Below, piece by piece: positions 36,518 to 45,862 of a stretch of 64,000 nucleotides of DNA. The stretch is from positions 1 to 64,000 of the forward strand of contig JAEWAK010000064.1 in NCBI GenBank assembly GCA_023391695.1. The letters are read 5' to 3'. Numbering within the stretch: position 1 is the stretch's first letter; each line of letters opens with the position of its first letter. The position numbers were made by a program, and so were the translations under genes. Below the pieces are notes generated by a model. It saw only the letters and a program-made list of their open reading frames with translations. It ran no database searches and had not been told where the DNA came from. The stretch comes from Bacillota bacterium. GTDB taxonomy: Bacteria; Bacillota; Clostridia; Lachnospirales; Lachnospiraceae.

Positions 36518-37705
36518 ATGAATAGAGAATATATAAACATTGATATTATAGAAGAAAATGGAAAACTATACCGGAATGCTTTGATGGACACCATTGAATC
36601 GCGAATCCCCAATGCACCGTATAAAAGCTGCCATGCGGCCGATCTTCTGGAACTACCGAACGGAGATCTTCTTTGCTGCTGGTTTGCGGGAACCGATGAA
36701 GGAAATGCAGATGTCAGTATCGTACTGTCCAGATTAAATGCCGGTTCCAGTACATGGACCGATCCGGTTCAGATTTCAGACGATCCGACCCGTTCGGAAC
36801 AGAATCCGTCCTTATTCCTTACGCCGGAAGGTGATATCTGGATTATGTATACGGCACAAACGGCAAGGACACCGGAAACGGAGGAAGGCTTCAACCTTCA
36901 GTATACGGCTGAAATCAGACGCAAAATTTCAAAAGATAACGGATATACCTGGGGGAAAACCGAAGTTATGTTCAACAGGCCGGGATCCTTTTGCAGGCAG
37001 AAGATCCAGATATTATCAAACGGACGGTGGATATTCGGAAACTGGATATGCTTTAGTGATGATACAAGGAACGGCAGTGATATAACAGTCATGCAGATTT
37101 CCGATGATTCCGGAAAGAGCTGGAGGGAAGTTACGGTTCCCAAAAGCCAGGGAAGGGTCCATGCCAATATTGTTGAAACGGAACCCGGAAAGCTTATAGC
37201 CCTTTTCAGAAGCCGTTTTGCAGATAACATTTATATAGCCGGATCAGAGGATTACGGAGACAGCTGGAGCGTACCGGTCCGTACGGAGCTGCCGAACAAT
37301 AATTCCAGTATATCTGCCATAAAATTAAAAAGCGGTGCCATAGGGCTGGTATATAATCCGGTTTCTTTTAATGATGATATTACGAAAACAGTCTGGCCGG
37401 ACCAGAGGTGTCCGGTAGCGCTTGCAATTTCTGAGGACGGAGGAAAGACCTGGCCTTTCAGAAGAATTGTGGAATCCGGAGAAAGTTTCACCGGGAAATG
37501 GAATGATATTAACAATGGCAGATATGAATATCCGGTAATGCTGCAGGGCACTGATGGGAAAATCCATGTAGCCTACAGCTGGGGTAATATGAAGTTTGGA
37601 AAAAGAAAATGTATGAAATATGTATGTGTCGATGAAAAATGGATCCGAGGTGAAAAAATCTGCTACGGTGCGGAAAATGACGCATCCATGCCCTGCAGGA
37701 GATAG
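36518..37705 (+). CDS. BNR/Asp-box (sialidase-like) protein, cytoplasmic
   Basis: This six-bladed beta-propeller protein has 395 residues, counted from ATG 36518 behind GATGGGAG. Four Asp boxes of the form S-x-D-x-G-x-[ST]-W are visible: SKDNGYTW, SDDSGKSW, SEDYGDSW and SEDGGKTW. SCHAADLLELPNGDLLCCWF and RSEQNPSLFLTPEGDIWIMY match the exo-alpha-sialidase-like family. No signal peptide is seen, so it acts inside the cell on an imported substrate, probably an acid-sugar glycoside delivered by the transporter just upstream. True sialidase activity is doubtful; the family includes other hydrolases and lyases. Confidence 0.8.
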   Translation: MNREYINIDIIEENGKLYRNALMDTIESRIPNAPYKSCHAADLLELPNGDLLCCWFAGTDEGNADVSIVLSRLNAGSSTWTDPVQISDDPTRSEQNPSLFLTPEGDIWIMYTAQTARTPETEEGFNLQYTAEIRRKISKDNGYTWGKTEVMFNRPGSFCRQKIQILSNGRWIFGNWICFSDDTRNGSDITVMQISDDSGKSWREVTVPKSQGRVHANIVETEPGKLIALFRSRFADNIYIAGSEDYGDSWSVPVRTELPNNNSSISAIKLKSGAIGLVYNPVSFNDDITKTVWPDQRCPVALAISEDGGKTWPFRRIVESGESFTGKWNDINNGRYEYPVMLQGTDGKIHVAYSWGNMKFGKRKCMKYVCVDEKWIRGEKICYGAENDASMPCRR

Positions 37706-37730
37706 AATTGCTACAGGAGAGGAGATAATA

Positions 37731-39185
37731 TTGAAAGAAGTACCTAATAAAATTATGCTGATTACCTATGCGGATTCCATGGGTAATAATATAAAGGAAT
37801 TAAATAAAATATTAAAAACCTATATCCGGGATGCCATTGGCGGAATACATTTACTTCCCTTTTTTCCGTCTTCGGGAGACAGGGGATTTGCACCCATGGA
37901 TTATACAAAAGTCGATGAACCCTTTGGAAACTGGGAAGATATTGAAGGTTTAAGTAAAGAACACTATCTGATGTATGATTTTATGATAAACCATATATCT
38001 GCAAAGAGTGAATACTATCAGGATTTCCTTGAGAAGAAGGATGCTTCTGAATATAAAGACCTTTTTATCCGCTATAAGGATTTTTGGGAAAATGGTGAGC
38101 CGACAAAGGAAGAAGCGGATATTATCTATAAACGGAAACCCCGGACTCCTTATGTAGAAGCTGATTTCGCCGACGGAACAAAAGAGAAGGTATGGTGTAC
38201 GTTTGATGAGGAACAGATTGATATCAACTGCAGCTCGGGAGCTGGAAAAAAATTTATCCATGATAACCTTACCTTTTTAGCGGAGCATAATGCTGCCATA
38301 ATCCGGCTGGATGCCTTTGCTTATGCGGGCAAGCGTGCCGGAACAAGCTGTTTTTTCATTGAACCCGAAGTATGGGAGCTGCTGCAGGAAGTAGTTGATG
38401 TTCTTATACCTCATGGGGTTACCATATTGCCTGAGATCCATGAACATTATACGATGCAGTTAAAGATTGCTGAAAAGGGATTTTATGTTTATGATTTTGC
38501 CCTGCCTATGTTAATGATTCATGCATTATATTACGGACAAAGTTCTTACCTGAAAAACTGGCTGAATATTTGTCCCAGAAAACAATTTACAACCCTGGAT
38601 ACCCACGACGGAATCGGTGTTGTAGATGTGAAAGACCTCCTTCCGGAGGAAGAAATTGTTAAAACAAAAGATGACATTTTTACATACGGTGCAAATGTAA
38701 AAAAAATATACAATACGGCAGCCTATAACAATCTGGATATTTATCAGGTCAACTGTACTTTTTATTCCGCACTGGGTGATGATGATGAAGCCTATCTGAT
38801 TGCAAGGGCAGTACAGTTTTTTGCACCCGGTATACCTCAGGTTTATTATGTGGGGCTGCTTGCGGGTAAGAACGATTTAAAATTACTCGAAGAAACTAAA
38901 GTGGGAAGAAATATTAACCGCCATTATTACACGGAGGCCGAAATTATACAGGAAGTGGAACGGCCTGTAGTAAAAGAACTGCTTGCGTTGATGAAATTCA
39001 GAAACAGCCATCCTGCATTTGACGGAGATTTCCTGCTGGAAGAGAGTGATGAAAACTCCCTGGCCATCCGACGTAAAAAGGGCGGAGAGTATGCCCTGCT
39101 CCAGGTTGATTTCAAGACAAAACAATGGGATATAACTTACAGTGAAGCGGGAAATGAAAAACATTTCCGAAAAGAAACCGTTTAA
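37731..39185 (+). CDS. GH13_18 sucrose-phosphorylase-like glycoside phosphorylase
   Basis: This retaining alpha-glycoside phosphorylase of about 484 residues starts at TTG 37731, directly behind AGGAGAGGAG; longer in-frame starts would overlap the BNR gene. It has the GH13_18 N-terminus (IMLITYADSMGNNIKELNKI), the HLLPFFPSSGDRGFAPMDY barrel segment, the nucleophile in IIRLDAFAYAGKR, the acid/base Glu in LPEIHEHY and the third acid in TLDTHDGIGVVD. It splits a glucoside with phosphate to give glucose-1-phosphate. Sucrose, sucrose-6-phosphate, glucosylglycerol and glucosylglycerate are all possible; given the acid-sugar operon, glucosylglycerate-type substrates deserve thought. Confidence 0.85.
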   Translation: MKEVPNKIMLITYADSMGNNIKELNKILKTYIRDAIGGIHLLPFFPSSGDRGFAPMDYTKVDEPFGNWEDIEGLSKEHYLMYDFMINHISAKSEYYQDFLEKKDASEYKDLFIRYKDFWENGEPTKEEADIIYKRKPRTPYVEADFADGTKEKVWCTFDEEQIDINCSSGAGKKFIHDNLTFLAEHNAAIIRLDAFAYAGKRAGTSCFFIEPEVWELLQEVVDVLIPHGVTILPEIHEHYTMQLKIAEKGFYVYDFALPMLMIHALYYGQSSYLKNWLNICPRKQFTTLDTHDGIGVVDVKDLLPEEEIVKTKDDIFTYGANVKKIYNTAAYNNLDIYQVNCTFYSALGDDDEAYLIARAVQFFAPGIPQVYYVGLLAGKNDLKLLEETKVGRNINRHYYTEAEIIQEVERPVVKELLALMKFRNSHPAFDGDFLLEESDENSLAIRRKKGGEYALLQVDFKTKQWDITYSEAGNEKHFRKETV

Positions 39186-39241
39186 AAATACAGCGGGTGA
39201 GAGATTGCTGCATTATCATAAATGAAAACAGAAACTAGGAT

Positions 39242-39282
39242 GAAGGGTGTATTTTTCGAAATTAATGAAAAATACACTCTTC
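39242..39282 (+). terminator. Terminator after the phosphorylase gene
   Basis: GAAGGGTGTATTTTTC (39242-39257) pairs with GAAAAATACACTCTTC (39267-39282) with one G-T pair; GTTTCTTT follows. It closes the transporter/BNR/phosphorylase unit. Confidence 0.75.
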
Positions 39283-39486
39283 GTTTCTTTATCACTTTTG
39301 TGACGGTGTAATTTTATCAACGTTAAAAGAATGTTTCTTTCTAAACGGTTTTTAGTAACAGTTTTAGATTATCCAAATAATTCAGCCAGGTTTGCTTTTT
39401 AGGGACCGATGGGGTATGATGTAGGTAATATTATGATGAATATCCGCTTTGACATAATTAGGAATGCAGAGAAAGGAAAACAGAAA

Positions 39487-40590
39487 ATGGGTACGAAAAA
39501 GTCAATTTTAGAATATGATACCGTAGCGCTGGATGATGAAAACAGTGCGCTGGTCATAATTGATCAGACGCAGCTTCCCTATAATACGGAAATTCTTAGC
39601 CTGACAAAACAAAAAGATATCTGGACAGCAATTTACCTCCTCCAGGTTAGAGGGGCACCGGCCATTGGTGTTGCTGCTGCGATTGGTGTTTATCTTGCTG
39701 CGAAGGAAATCAAAGCAGATAATTATGAGGATTTTTATGAGGAGTTTAAGAAAGCCAAAGATTATCTGGCTTCTTCACGGCCTACTGCAGTAAACTTATT
39801 TTGGGCACTGGACCGCATGGACGATACGGTGAAAGCAAATTCGGATAAAACGATTCCTGAAATTAAGGAAATTCTACATAAAGAAGCGATTGCCATCCGG
39901 GAAGAAGATATCTGGGTATGCAGGCAAATCGGTGAGTACGGTTTATCCCTGGTTAACCCCGGCGACGGTCTGCTGACCCATTGCAATGCAGGGCAGCTGG
40001 CAACCGTGAAGTATGGTACTGCAACGGCACCAATGTATTTAGGCCAGGAAAAAGGATATAATTTCAGGATATTTGCCGATGAAACAAGGCCTCTACTTCA
40101 GGGTGCAAGGTTAACCGCTTATGAACTCCATGAGGCTAAGATGGATGTAACTTTGATCTGTGATAATATGTCGGCCACGGTTATGAAAAACGGCTGGGTA
40201 AATGCGGTATTTGTAGGATGTGACCGTGTTGCTGCCAATGGTGATACAGCCAATAAAATTGGAACCTCCGTAGTTGCAACGGTTGCAAAACGGTATAATG
40301 TTCCGGTTTACATCTGTGCTCCGACTTCTACCATCGATTTGAATACTAAGACAGGTGCTGAAATTCACATTGAAGAGCGGACAGCCGAAGAAGTGACGGA
40401 AATGTGGTATAAAGAACGTATGGCTCCGGAAGGAGTCAAAGTATTCAATCCGTGTTTTGACGTAACGGATAATGACTTAATCGCAGGAATCATAACGGAA
40501 TATGGCATTGCAAGGGCACCCTATGAGACATCTTTAAAAGAAATTTTTGATAAAAAAGAAGCTGCAAGAAAAGAAGTTGCAAAAAAATAA
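39487..40590 (+). CDS. mtnA: S-methyl-5-thioribose-1-phosphate isomerase
   Basis: MtnA converts methylthioribose-1-phosphate to methylthioribulose-1-phosphate in methionine salvage; related proteins isomerise ribose-1,5-bisphosphate or 5-deoxyribose-1-phosphate. The preferred start is ATG 39487 (MGTKKSILEYD) behind GAAAGGA, giving 368 residues; an upstream in-frame Met lacks a site. Signatures are LLQVRGAPAIGVAAAIGVYL, the catalytic Cys in LLTHCNAGQLATVKYGTA and the Asp in VGCDRVAANGDTANKIGT. It stands alone here with no mtnK or mtnB beside it, so a 5-deoxyribose-type salvage role is possible. Confidence 0.9.
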   Translation: MGTKKSILEYDTVALDDENSALVIIDQTQLPYNTEILSLTKQKDIWTAIYLLQVRGAPAIGVAAAIGVYLAAKEIKADNYEDFYEEFKKAKDYLASSRPTAVNLFWALDRMDDTVKANSDKTIPEIKEILHKEAIAIREEDIWVCRQIGEYGLSLVNPGDGLLTHCNAGQLATVKYGTATAPMYLGQEKGYNFRIFADETRPLLQGARLTAYELHEAKMDVTLICDNMSATVMKNGWVNAVFVGCDRVAANGDTANKIGTSVVATVAKRYNVPVYICAPTSTIDLNTKTGAEIHIEERTAEEVTEMWYKERMAPEGVKVFNPCFDVTDNDLIAGIITEYGIARAPYETSLKEIFDKKEAARKEVAKK

Positions 40591-40738
40591 ATAAATAAAA
40601 TGTTATATAATAAAGGTAAATAAAGCTAAACAAATAAAACTAAATAAATGAACTAAGTAAATGAATTAAATAATTATAATATATATCGGTTTTAGCTTAT
40701 TGTTTGAATAGTAAAAAGGAAAGCGGTATTTATTTTTA
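40591..40738. repeat. AT-rich run of degenerate (T/A)AAATAAA repeats
   Basis: Between mtnA and the next terminator, positions 40585-40680 are mostly short imperfect repeats of AAATAAA and AACTAAATAAATG, with no coding sense. Confidence 0.5.
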
Positions 40739-40773
40739 ATACAGGGGACGGTTAGCCGTCCCCTGTATTTTTA
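40739..40773. terminator. Strong bidirectional terminator (mtnA / phoH)
   Basis: ATACAGGGGACGG (40739-40751) and CCGTCCCCTGTAT (40756-40768) form a perfect 13-bp GC-rich stem with a TTAG loop and a T-run on the plus side; on the minus side TTAAAAATA gives the complementary run. It lies between convergent genes. Confidence 0.9.
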
Positions 40774-40824
40774 ACCTGTCAGGGAAGTTTCCGCCTCTGC
40801 AGGCAGGAGTTGTCATGGAGGGTT

Positions 40825-42192
40825 TTACATCCTCTTCGCTGCATCAAATGCCAAAGCGGACCGCTCGCATTCGTCTGCCTGCATGGTTATTTGAAAACAC
40901 AGAGGACTGCCTTTCATCTTCTCGGAGGCATAGCTGAGGCCGTTGGTTCTCTCATCCAAAAGGGGATGGTCGATCTGCTGGGGATCTCCTGATAAAACCA
41001 CCTTAGTTCCTTTTCCGACTCTTGTGACGATACCCTTTACCTGCTTTGGTGTCAGATTCTGGGCTTCGTCTATGATGAGATAGGTTTGGGTAATGGAACG
41101 GCCGCGGATGAAATTCATGGCTTCTGCCGTAATGATTCCACGGTCGAATAATTCATCTATTTTACTCCGAAGTTCTTTCTCGTTTTTATACCGCTCTTTT
41201 TCACTCCGGTCAACCAGGATTTCCAGATTATCGATGATGGGACGCAGGTAGGGAGCTATTTTTTCCTGTTCGCTTCCCGGTAAAAAGCCGATATCTTCAT
41301 CAAACTGCACATTGGGTCTGGTAATTAATATTTTCCGGTAGGCTTTACTGTCAGCTTCCAGGGTCTGTTCCAGGCCAACGGCAAGAGAGTAAAAAGTTTT
41401 GGCCGTACCGGCGGTACCTTTAACAATGACTAAGGGAGCCGTGTCGGCATCCTGCATTAAGGCTTCCTGTAAAAAACGCTGTCCTACATTCTTAGGCTGA
41501 ACCCCAAAAGGTTCTGCTTTCAGGCTTTTTAAAGGGACTATATTATTACCGTCATAACGGCCAAGAAGGGTTTTCTTTTCACTGGTTTCGGAATGGATGA
41601 TAAAGAACTGGTTTATTTCCGGTGTAACCCGTACTTTGCTATCTCCTTCCATTACATAAATATTCTTAGGAGAAATACCTTTCTTCTTAAATTCACTCAT
41701 AGCTTTATCGGGAGCATATACATCCATTCTGCCCGTATATTGTTCTTCAATCTGGGGGGACTGTTCCGTTGTAAAATCTTCTGCGGGAATTCCCAACATC
41801 TGTGCCTTTAAACGGACGATAATATCTTTGGTCACCAGTATCACGGATTCCCCTTTCTCCATTAATCCCTTGCAGACTTTCAGGATACGGTTGTCATTGG
41901 ATTCCGTATGGAAACCGTGGGGAAGCTCCACAGCAACAAAGTTTGCTTCTAATTTAATGATACCCCCGGAATGGGTGGGGATACCTTCAAAAAGACTACC
42001 GGTCTGCCGCAGCTGTTCCAAATAACGAATTGCCTGTCTTGCGTTGGCACCCCGTTCGCCTTCATCGTTTTTTAATTTGTCCAGTTCCTCTAATACTGCA
42101 ATGGGAAGGATTACTTTGTTTTCTTCAAATGAAAGCAATGCATAGGGAGACTGAATTAAAACATTGGTATCAATCACATAAGTTTTTTCCAT
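40825..42192 (-). CDS. PIN-PhoH ATPase (YlaK type)
   Basis: This 455-residue protein has an N-terminal PIN nuclease domain (KTYVIDTNVLIQSPYALLSF, with later acidic residues ESNDNRILKV) and a C-terminal PhoH RecA-like ATPase (Walker A GTAGTAKTF, then TYLIIDEAQNLTPKQVKGIV with Walker B, and LSGDPQQIDHPLLD). PhoH2-like proteins combine RNA unwinding and cleavage. It is a widespread housekeeping gene in Clostridia and probably works in RNA turnover. The start follows GGAGGTAAC. Confidence 0.9.
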   Translation of the reverse strand: MEKTYVIDTNVLIQSPYALLSFEENKVILPIAVLEELDKLKNDEGERGANARQAIRYLEQLRQTGSLFEGIPTHSGGIIKLEANFVAVELPHGFHTESNDNRILKVCKGLMEKGESVILVTKDIIVRLKAQMLGIPAEDFTTEQSPQIEEQYTGRMDVYAPDKAMSEFKKKGISPKNIYVMEGDSKVRVTPEINQFFIIHSETSEKKTLLGRYDGNNIVPLKSLKAEPFGVQPKNVGQRFLQEALMQDADTAPLVIVKGTAGTAKTFYSLAVGLEQTLEADSKAYRKILITRPNVQFDEDIGFLPGSEQEKIAPYLRPIIDNLEILVDRSEKERYKNEKELRSKIDELFDRGIITAEAMNFIRGRSITQTYLIIDEAQNLTPKQVKGIVTRVGKGTKVVLSGDPQQIDHPLLDERTNGLSYASEKMKGSPLCFQITMQADECERSALAFDAAKRM

Positions 42193-42254
42193 ATAGTTAC
42201 CTCCGATGCTGATTTTCTATATAAATACTGCTAAATAATGGAAATAAAAAATGC

Positions 42255-42431
42255 TCACTGCACTTTTGATGCAGCAAGCATTACATTCACGTCTATATTA
42301 TCTTTTGTAGTATAAAATATTTCTTTTCCTGAAATATAAATAAGCATAAAAATTGTAAGAATGGCCTCAACGCCAATTAAAAAAGAGGAGAACAGATGGG
42401 GTTTACTTACCATTTCATCAAGCAGAAACAT
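42255..42431 (-). CDS. Small single-span membrane protein, unknown
   Basis: This 58-residue frame starts at ATG 42431, eight bases after GGAGG (GTG 42437 is an alternative). It has one hydrophobic segment, LIGVEAILTIFMLIYI, then a short charged tail ending AASKVQ. The good ribosome site and compact frame make a real gene likely. No family was recognised. Confidence 0.55.
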   Translation of the reverse strand: MFLLDEMVSKPHLFSSFLIGVEAILTIFMLIYISGKEIFYTTKDNIDVNVMLAASKVQ

Positions 42432-42932
42432 AGGCACTACCTCCAGTGTATGAAATGAATATATAGTATTATTAGTATGCCGACAGGCAATTGGTATGGC
42501 AGCTTGTCGGTAACGAAGGACTATATTTTATTTATATATTATTTGGCTATGAAAAACTATCATTATTGTGTAAAGAATTGGTTAGTACTGTGTAAACCGC
42601 GTTATTTACTGTAATGGCGCATCTCTGCGCAGATATAAACATTTAAATTATGTAATTTTACCAGTCTATTCTTTTGTTTTCATCCAATTCAGAGTATATA
42701 CCTGATTCCGTTTATATTTATTCTTATTTCATTATATGCAGATCATTATTTTATTCTATTAAGGAAGTCTCCCGCCCCGCCGGCGGAAGTAGACTTATTG
42801 GCTTAAATTACAACTTACCCTCTTTATTCAACTACATACCCTTACCGGGAAACAACTTACCTAAAATGCATTGCAGATATAAAGCTAGTGGCATACACTT
42901 AAAAAACAGTTGACTATTGAAAGGAGCTATTT
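42432..42932. other. Non-coding gap upstream of the ABC exporter
   Basis: No gene was seen. A GC-rich imperfect hairpin, GAAGTCTCCCGCC with GGCGGAAGTAGAC (about 42765-42795), is the only structure noted. GAAAGGAGC (42919-42927) is the ribosome site of the ATPase gene. Confidence 0.4.
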
Positions 42933-43841
42933 ATGGAGCATATTATTAAAGTCTCAAATCTAAAAAAGAATTTTAAGGACATAAAGGCAGTGGATGATAT
43001 CAGTTTCCAGGTTGAAAAAGGCCAGCTGTATGGTTTCCTGGGAGTAAACGGTGCCGGTAAATCCACCACCATCAACATATTATGTACCCTGCTTTCAAAA
43101 GCAGAGGGGGAAGTATCCATATGCGGTTATCAGTTAGGAAAGGATAATGAGGCCATCCGGAACCGGATAGGGGTCGTATTCCAGGACAATTCCCTGGATG
43201 ACAGGCTTACCGTTAAAGAAAACCTCATAATACGTGCTTCTCTGTATTATAAGGATTCAAAAGTCATAAATAAAAATTTGGATTATGTCTGCGATATTCT
43301 AGAGATCGGGGCACTGCTTAACAGACAGTTCCGTAAATTATCGGGAGGGCAGAAAAGACGGTGTGAAATTGCCAGGGCATTAATGAATACGCCGGAACTG
43401 TTATTTTTAGACGAACCAACCACAGGGCTTGATCCCCAGACAAGGCAGAATGTCTGGGATAGTATTGAAGGACTTAGAAGGGAAAAGAATATGACGGTTT
43501 TTCTTACGACCCATTATATGGAGGAAGCGGCAAAGGCACAGTATATAGCTATTATGGAAGCCGGCCGGCTGGTGGCACAGGGAACCCCCCATGAACTGAA
43601 AGGGGCCTATGCCAATGATATATTAAGGATTTACCCAAAAGATAAGGAAAGCATCCTTGGGTATCTGAAGGAAAAAGGATGCGGTTATGAAGAGAGAAGC
43701 AACCATCTCCGTGTAAATATAACGGATACTTTGCAGGGCCTTGACTTATTAAGCGGCATCCGGGAGGATTTAGGTGCCTGCGAAATAATACAGGGTACCA
43801 TGGATGATGTTTTCTTAAATGTAACCGGTAAGAGTTTATAA
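42933..43841 (+). CDS. ABC exporter ATPase, DrrA/CcmA-like
   Basis: This cytoplasmic ATPase of 302 residues has Walker A GVNGAGKST, Q-loop VVFQDNSLDDRL, signature KLSGGQKRRCEIARAL, Walker B LLFLDEPTTGLDP and H-loop TTHYMEEAAKAQ. The C-terminal 70 residues (LRIYPKDKESILGYLKEKGC) are the DrrA-type extension. It powers the permease 20 nt downstream. Likely cargo is a drug, lipid or peptide; control may come from the LytTR protein in the same unit. Confidence 0.93.
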   Translation: MEHIIKVSNLKKNFKDIKAVDDISFQVEKGQLYGFLGVNGAGKSTTINILCTLLSKAEGEVSICGYQLGKDNEAIRNRIGVVFQDNSLDDRLTVKENLIIRASLYYKDSKVINKNLDYVCDILEIGALLNRQFRKLSGGQKRRCEIARALMNTPELLFLDEPTTGLDPQTRQNVWDSIEGLRREKNMTVFLTTHYMEEAAKAQYIAIMEAGRLVAQGTPHELKGAYANDILRIYPKDKESILGYLKEKGCGYEERSNHLRVNITDTLQGLDLLSGIREDLGACEIIQGTMDDVFLNVTGKSL

Positions 43842-43861
43842 GAAGAAAAGGGAGGTCAGTT

Positions 43862-44773
43862 ATGACTTTGTTAAGATTAGTAAAACGGAATATGTTAGTT
43901 TATGCAAGAGACAGGGCCAATGTATTTTTCTCTTTGTTGTCCATGTTGATAATAATTGGTTTAATGGCAATTTTTTTAGGTGATATGAATGTGGACAGTG
44001 TGGTAGAGCTTTTAAATCAATACGGCGGGGTACGGGATGCGGCAAAGGACCGGGCCAATGCGGAGCAGCTTGTATTATTATGGACCCTGGCAGGTATTAT
44101 AGTCGTGAATTCGGTCACCATAACCTTAACCATGGTAGGTTTTATGGTGGAAGATGAATGCCGGAACAGACTGTCAAGTTTTTATGTATCTCCCGTTAAC
44201 CGGGCGGTTTTTGTTATGGGGTATGTCATAGCGGCAGTGATAATGGGGTTTATCCTATGCGTGCTGACACTTGCCGTGGGAGAATTCTATGTCTGGCAGA
44301 CCGGCGGTACTTTAATGACAATAATTGAATTCGGGCATATACTTTTATTGATCTTATTAAATGTATTTATGTCTGCCGGCTTGGTATTTTTTATAGCTAA
44401 TTTTGTACACAGCACAAGTGCTTTCTCCGGACTTAGTACAATTATCGGAACCCTGGTGGGATTCTTGGCCGCCATCTATTTACCTATGGGAACGCTTCCT
44501 GCCAACATTCAGAAGGTGTTAAAATGTCTCCCTCTGCTCCACGGCAGTTCTTTAATGCGGGATGTCCTGACCTCAGAGATACTACAGACGACTTTTAAAA
44601 ACAGCCCCGGGGAACTTATAACCGGATACAAGGAAACTATGGGAATTACGATCAGCTGGGGTGGCCATATGGTCGGAAACCAATTTAAGGTGGCATTTCT
44701 GTTAGTTAGTGGTATAATCTTTATAATAGTTTCCGTATTGATTCAGAGGAAGCGAAATACAGTTGCCAGATAG
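43862..44773 (+). CDS. ABC-2 type exporter permease
   Basis: This 303-residue permease has six predicted membrane segments, beginning VFFSLLSMLIIIGLMAIFLG and including TITLTMVGFMVEDECRNRLS and FLAAIYLPMGTLPANIQ, which matches the ABC-2/DrrB group. A large polar loop follows the first span. It is preceded by GGGAGG and translated as the partner of the ATPase. Confidence 0.9.
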   Translation: MTLLRLVKRNMLVYARDRANVFFSLLSMLIIIGLMAIFLGDMNVDSVVELLNQYGGVRDAAKDRANAEQLVLLWTLAGIIVVNSVTITLTMVGFMVEDECRNRLSSFYVSPVNRAVFVMGYVIAAVIMGFILCVLTLAVGEFYVWQTGGTLMTIIEFGHILLLILLNVFMSAGLVFFIANFVHSTSAFSGLSTIIGTLVGFLAAIYLPMGTLPANIQKVLKCLPLLHGSSLMRDVLTSEILQTTFKNSPGELITGYKETMGITISWGGHMVGNQFKVAFLLVSGIIFIIVSVLIQRKRNTVAR

Positions 44774-44785
44774 GAGTCATCAGCC

Positions 44786-45223
44786 ATGAAGATCGTTATC
44801 GAGGATATCGGTCCCGGAGAAGAAGAACAGATTATCATAAGGTGCAAAAGCCTGGATGATACGATTCTGAAATTGATATCGGAATTGAAAATGGGACAGA
44901 AAAAGCTTACGGGAATAAAGGACGGCATTATTACCATGATCGATTCCAAAAATGTGTATTATTTTGAAGGAGTCGATAATAAAGTATTTATTTACTGTAA
45001 GCAAAGTGTCTATGAATCAAAATTAAAATTATACGAGATTGAAGAAAACTTTGATAATACGTATTTCTTTCGGGCTTCCAAATCGGTAATATTAAATATC
45101 ACGAAAATCAAGAGTATTAGTCCGGCCTTTTCGGGACGCTTTGAAGCATTGCTGTTTAACGGGGAAAAAGTAGTTATTTCAAGACAGTATGTGCCGGAGT
45201 TTAAGAAAAGACTTGGATTATAA
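44786..45223 (+). CDS. LytTR-domain DNA-binding regulator
   Basis: This 145-residue protein is one LytTR domain without a receiver: DGIITMIDSKNVYYFEGVDN, LYEIEENFDNTYFFRASKS, NITKIKSISPAFSGRFEALL and the terminal VISRQYVPEFKKRLG are classic. Stand-alone LytTR proteins next to DUF3021 membrane proteins and ABC-2 exporters are a common Firmicute set; the membrane protein usually restrains the regulator. It starts 12 nt after the permease stop. Confidence 0.92.
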   Translation: MKIVIEDIGPGEEEQIIIRCKSLDDTILKLISELKMGQKKLTGIKDGIITMIDSKNVYYFEGVDNKVFIYCKQSVYESKLKLYEIEENFDNTYFFRASKSVILNITKIKSISPAFSGRFEALLFNGEKVVISRQYVPEFKKRLGL

Positions 45224-45236
45224 GGAGGTACGGTAA

Positions 45237-45665
45237 ATGTCGCTCATAAGAAGTATGATACGGACTTTTATCTATGTTACGGCGGGAGACACCATAGGAG
45301 CAGCAATCTTTATATCTCTGTTCAATCGTGACTATCAGTTCTCTTATGGATTTTTATGGCAGCTCATAGCAGTTGCGGCGGTATGTTCCCTTGGAAACAT
45401 TATTTATTACTCCAGGAAAGAGCTGAGCAAAAGGCAGATGAAAATACGGCATGTCCTGCATTATCTTTACAATAACCTGACAGTTGTGGGTGGAGGTCTT
45501 ATTTTTCAATGGATCGGATTAGATCAGATCCAATTTGTTATTTTCCTGAGTGTATTATTTGCCGTAATCTACACGTGTATCAGTGCTGCCATGTTTCGAA
45601 GTGATGAGAAAACAGCCCAGGATCTGAATAAAAAACTTAGAAAATATAATGAGGAAGATGAGTAA
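45237..45665 (+). CDS. DUF3021 membrane protein
   Basis: This 142-residue protein has four predicted membrane spans (TFIYVTAGDTIGAAIFISLF, FLWQLIAVAAVCSLGNIIYY, NNLTVVGGGLIFQWIG, and FVIFLSVLFAVIYTCISAAM). The family DUF3021 usually follows a LytTR gene and is believed to inhibit it at the membrane. AAGGAGGT precedes ATG 45237. The tail is charged (KKLRKYNEEDE). Confidence 0.88.
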   Translation: MSLIRSMIRTFIYVTAGDTIGAAIFISLFNRDYQFSYGFLWQLIAVAAVCSLGNIIYYSRKELSKRQMKIRHVLHYLYNNLTVVGGGLIFQWIGLDQIQFVIFLSVLFAVIYTCISAAMFRSDEKTAQDLNKKLRKYNEEDE

Positions 45666-45862
45666 GTGTTATAATTCAGCCATGGATACCACGAGGCGTT
45701 TTTTGTGAGGGAGAAGAGCGGAAGTCACGGAAGACCTGAGTTTAACATCTGAGTTTAAAATGTGTGAAATTAAGCAGAAAAGATAATTTCTGTGCATAAA
45801 TTGTTACAATTCAGCCGGAAGGCAAACAGTAACGAATAAGTATAAGTGATAGGGGTGAGGGA

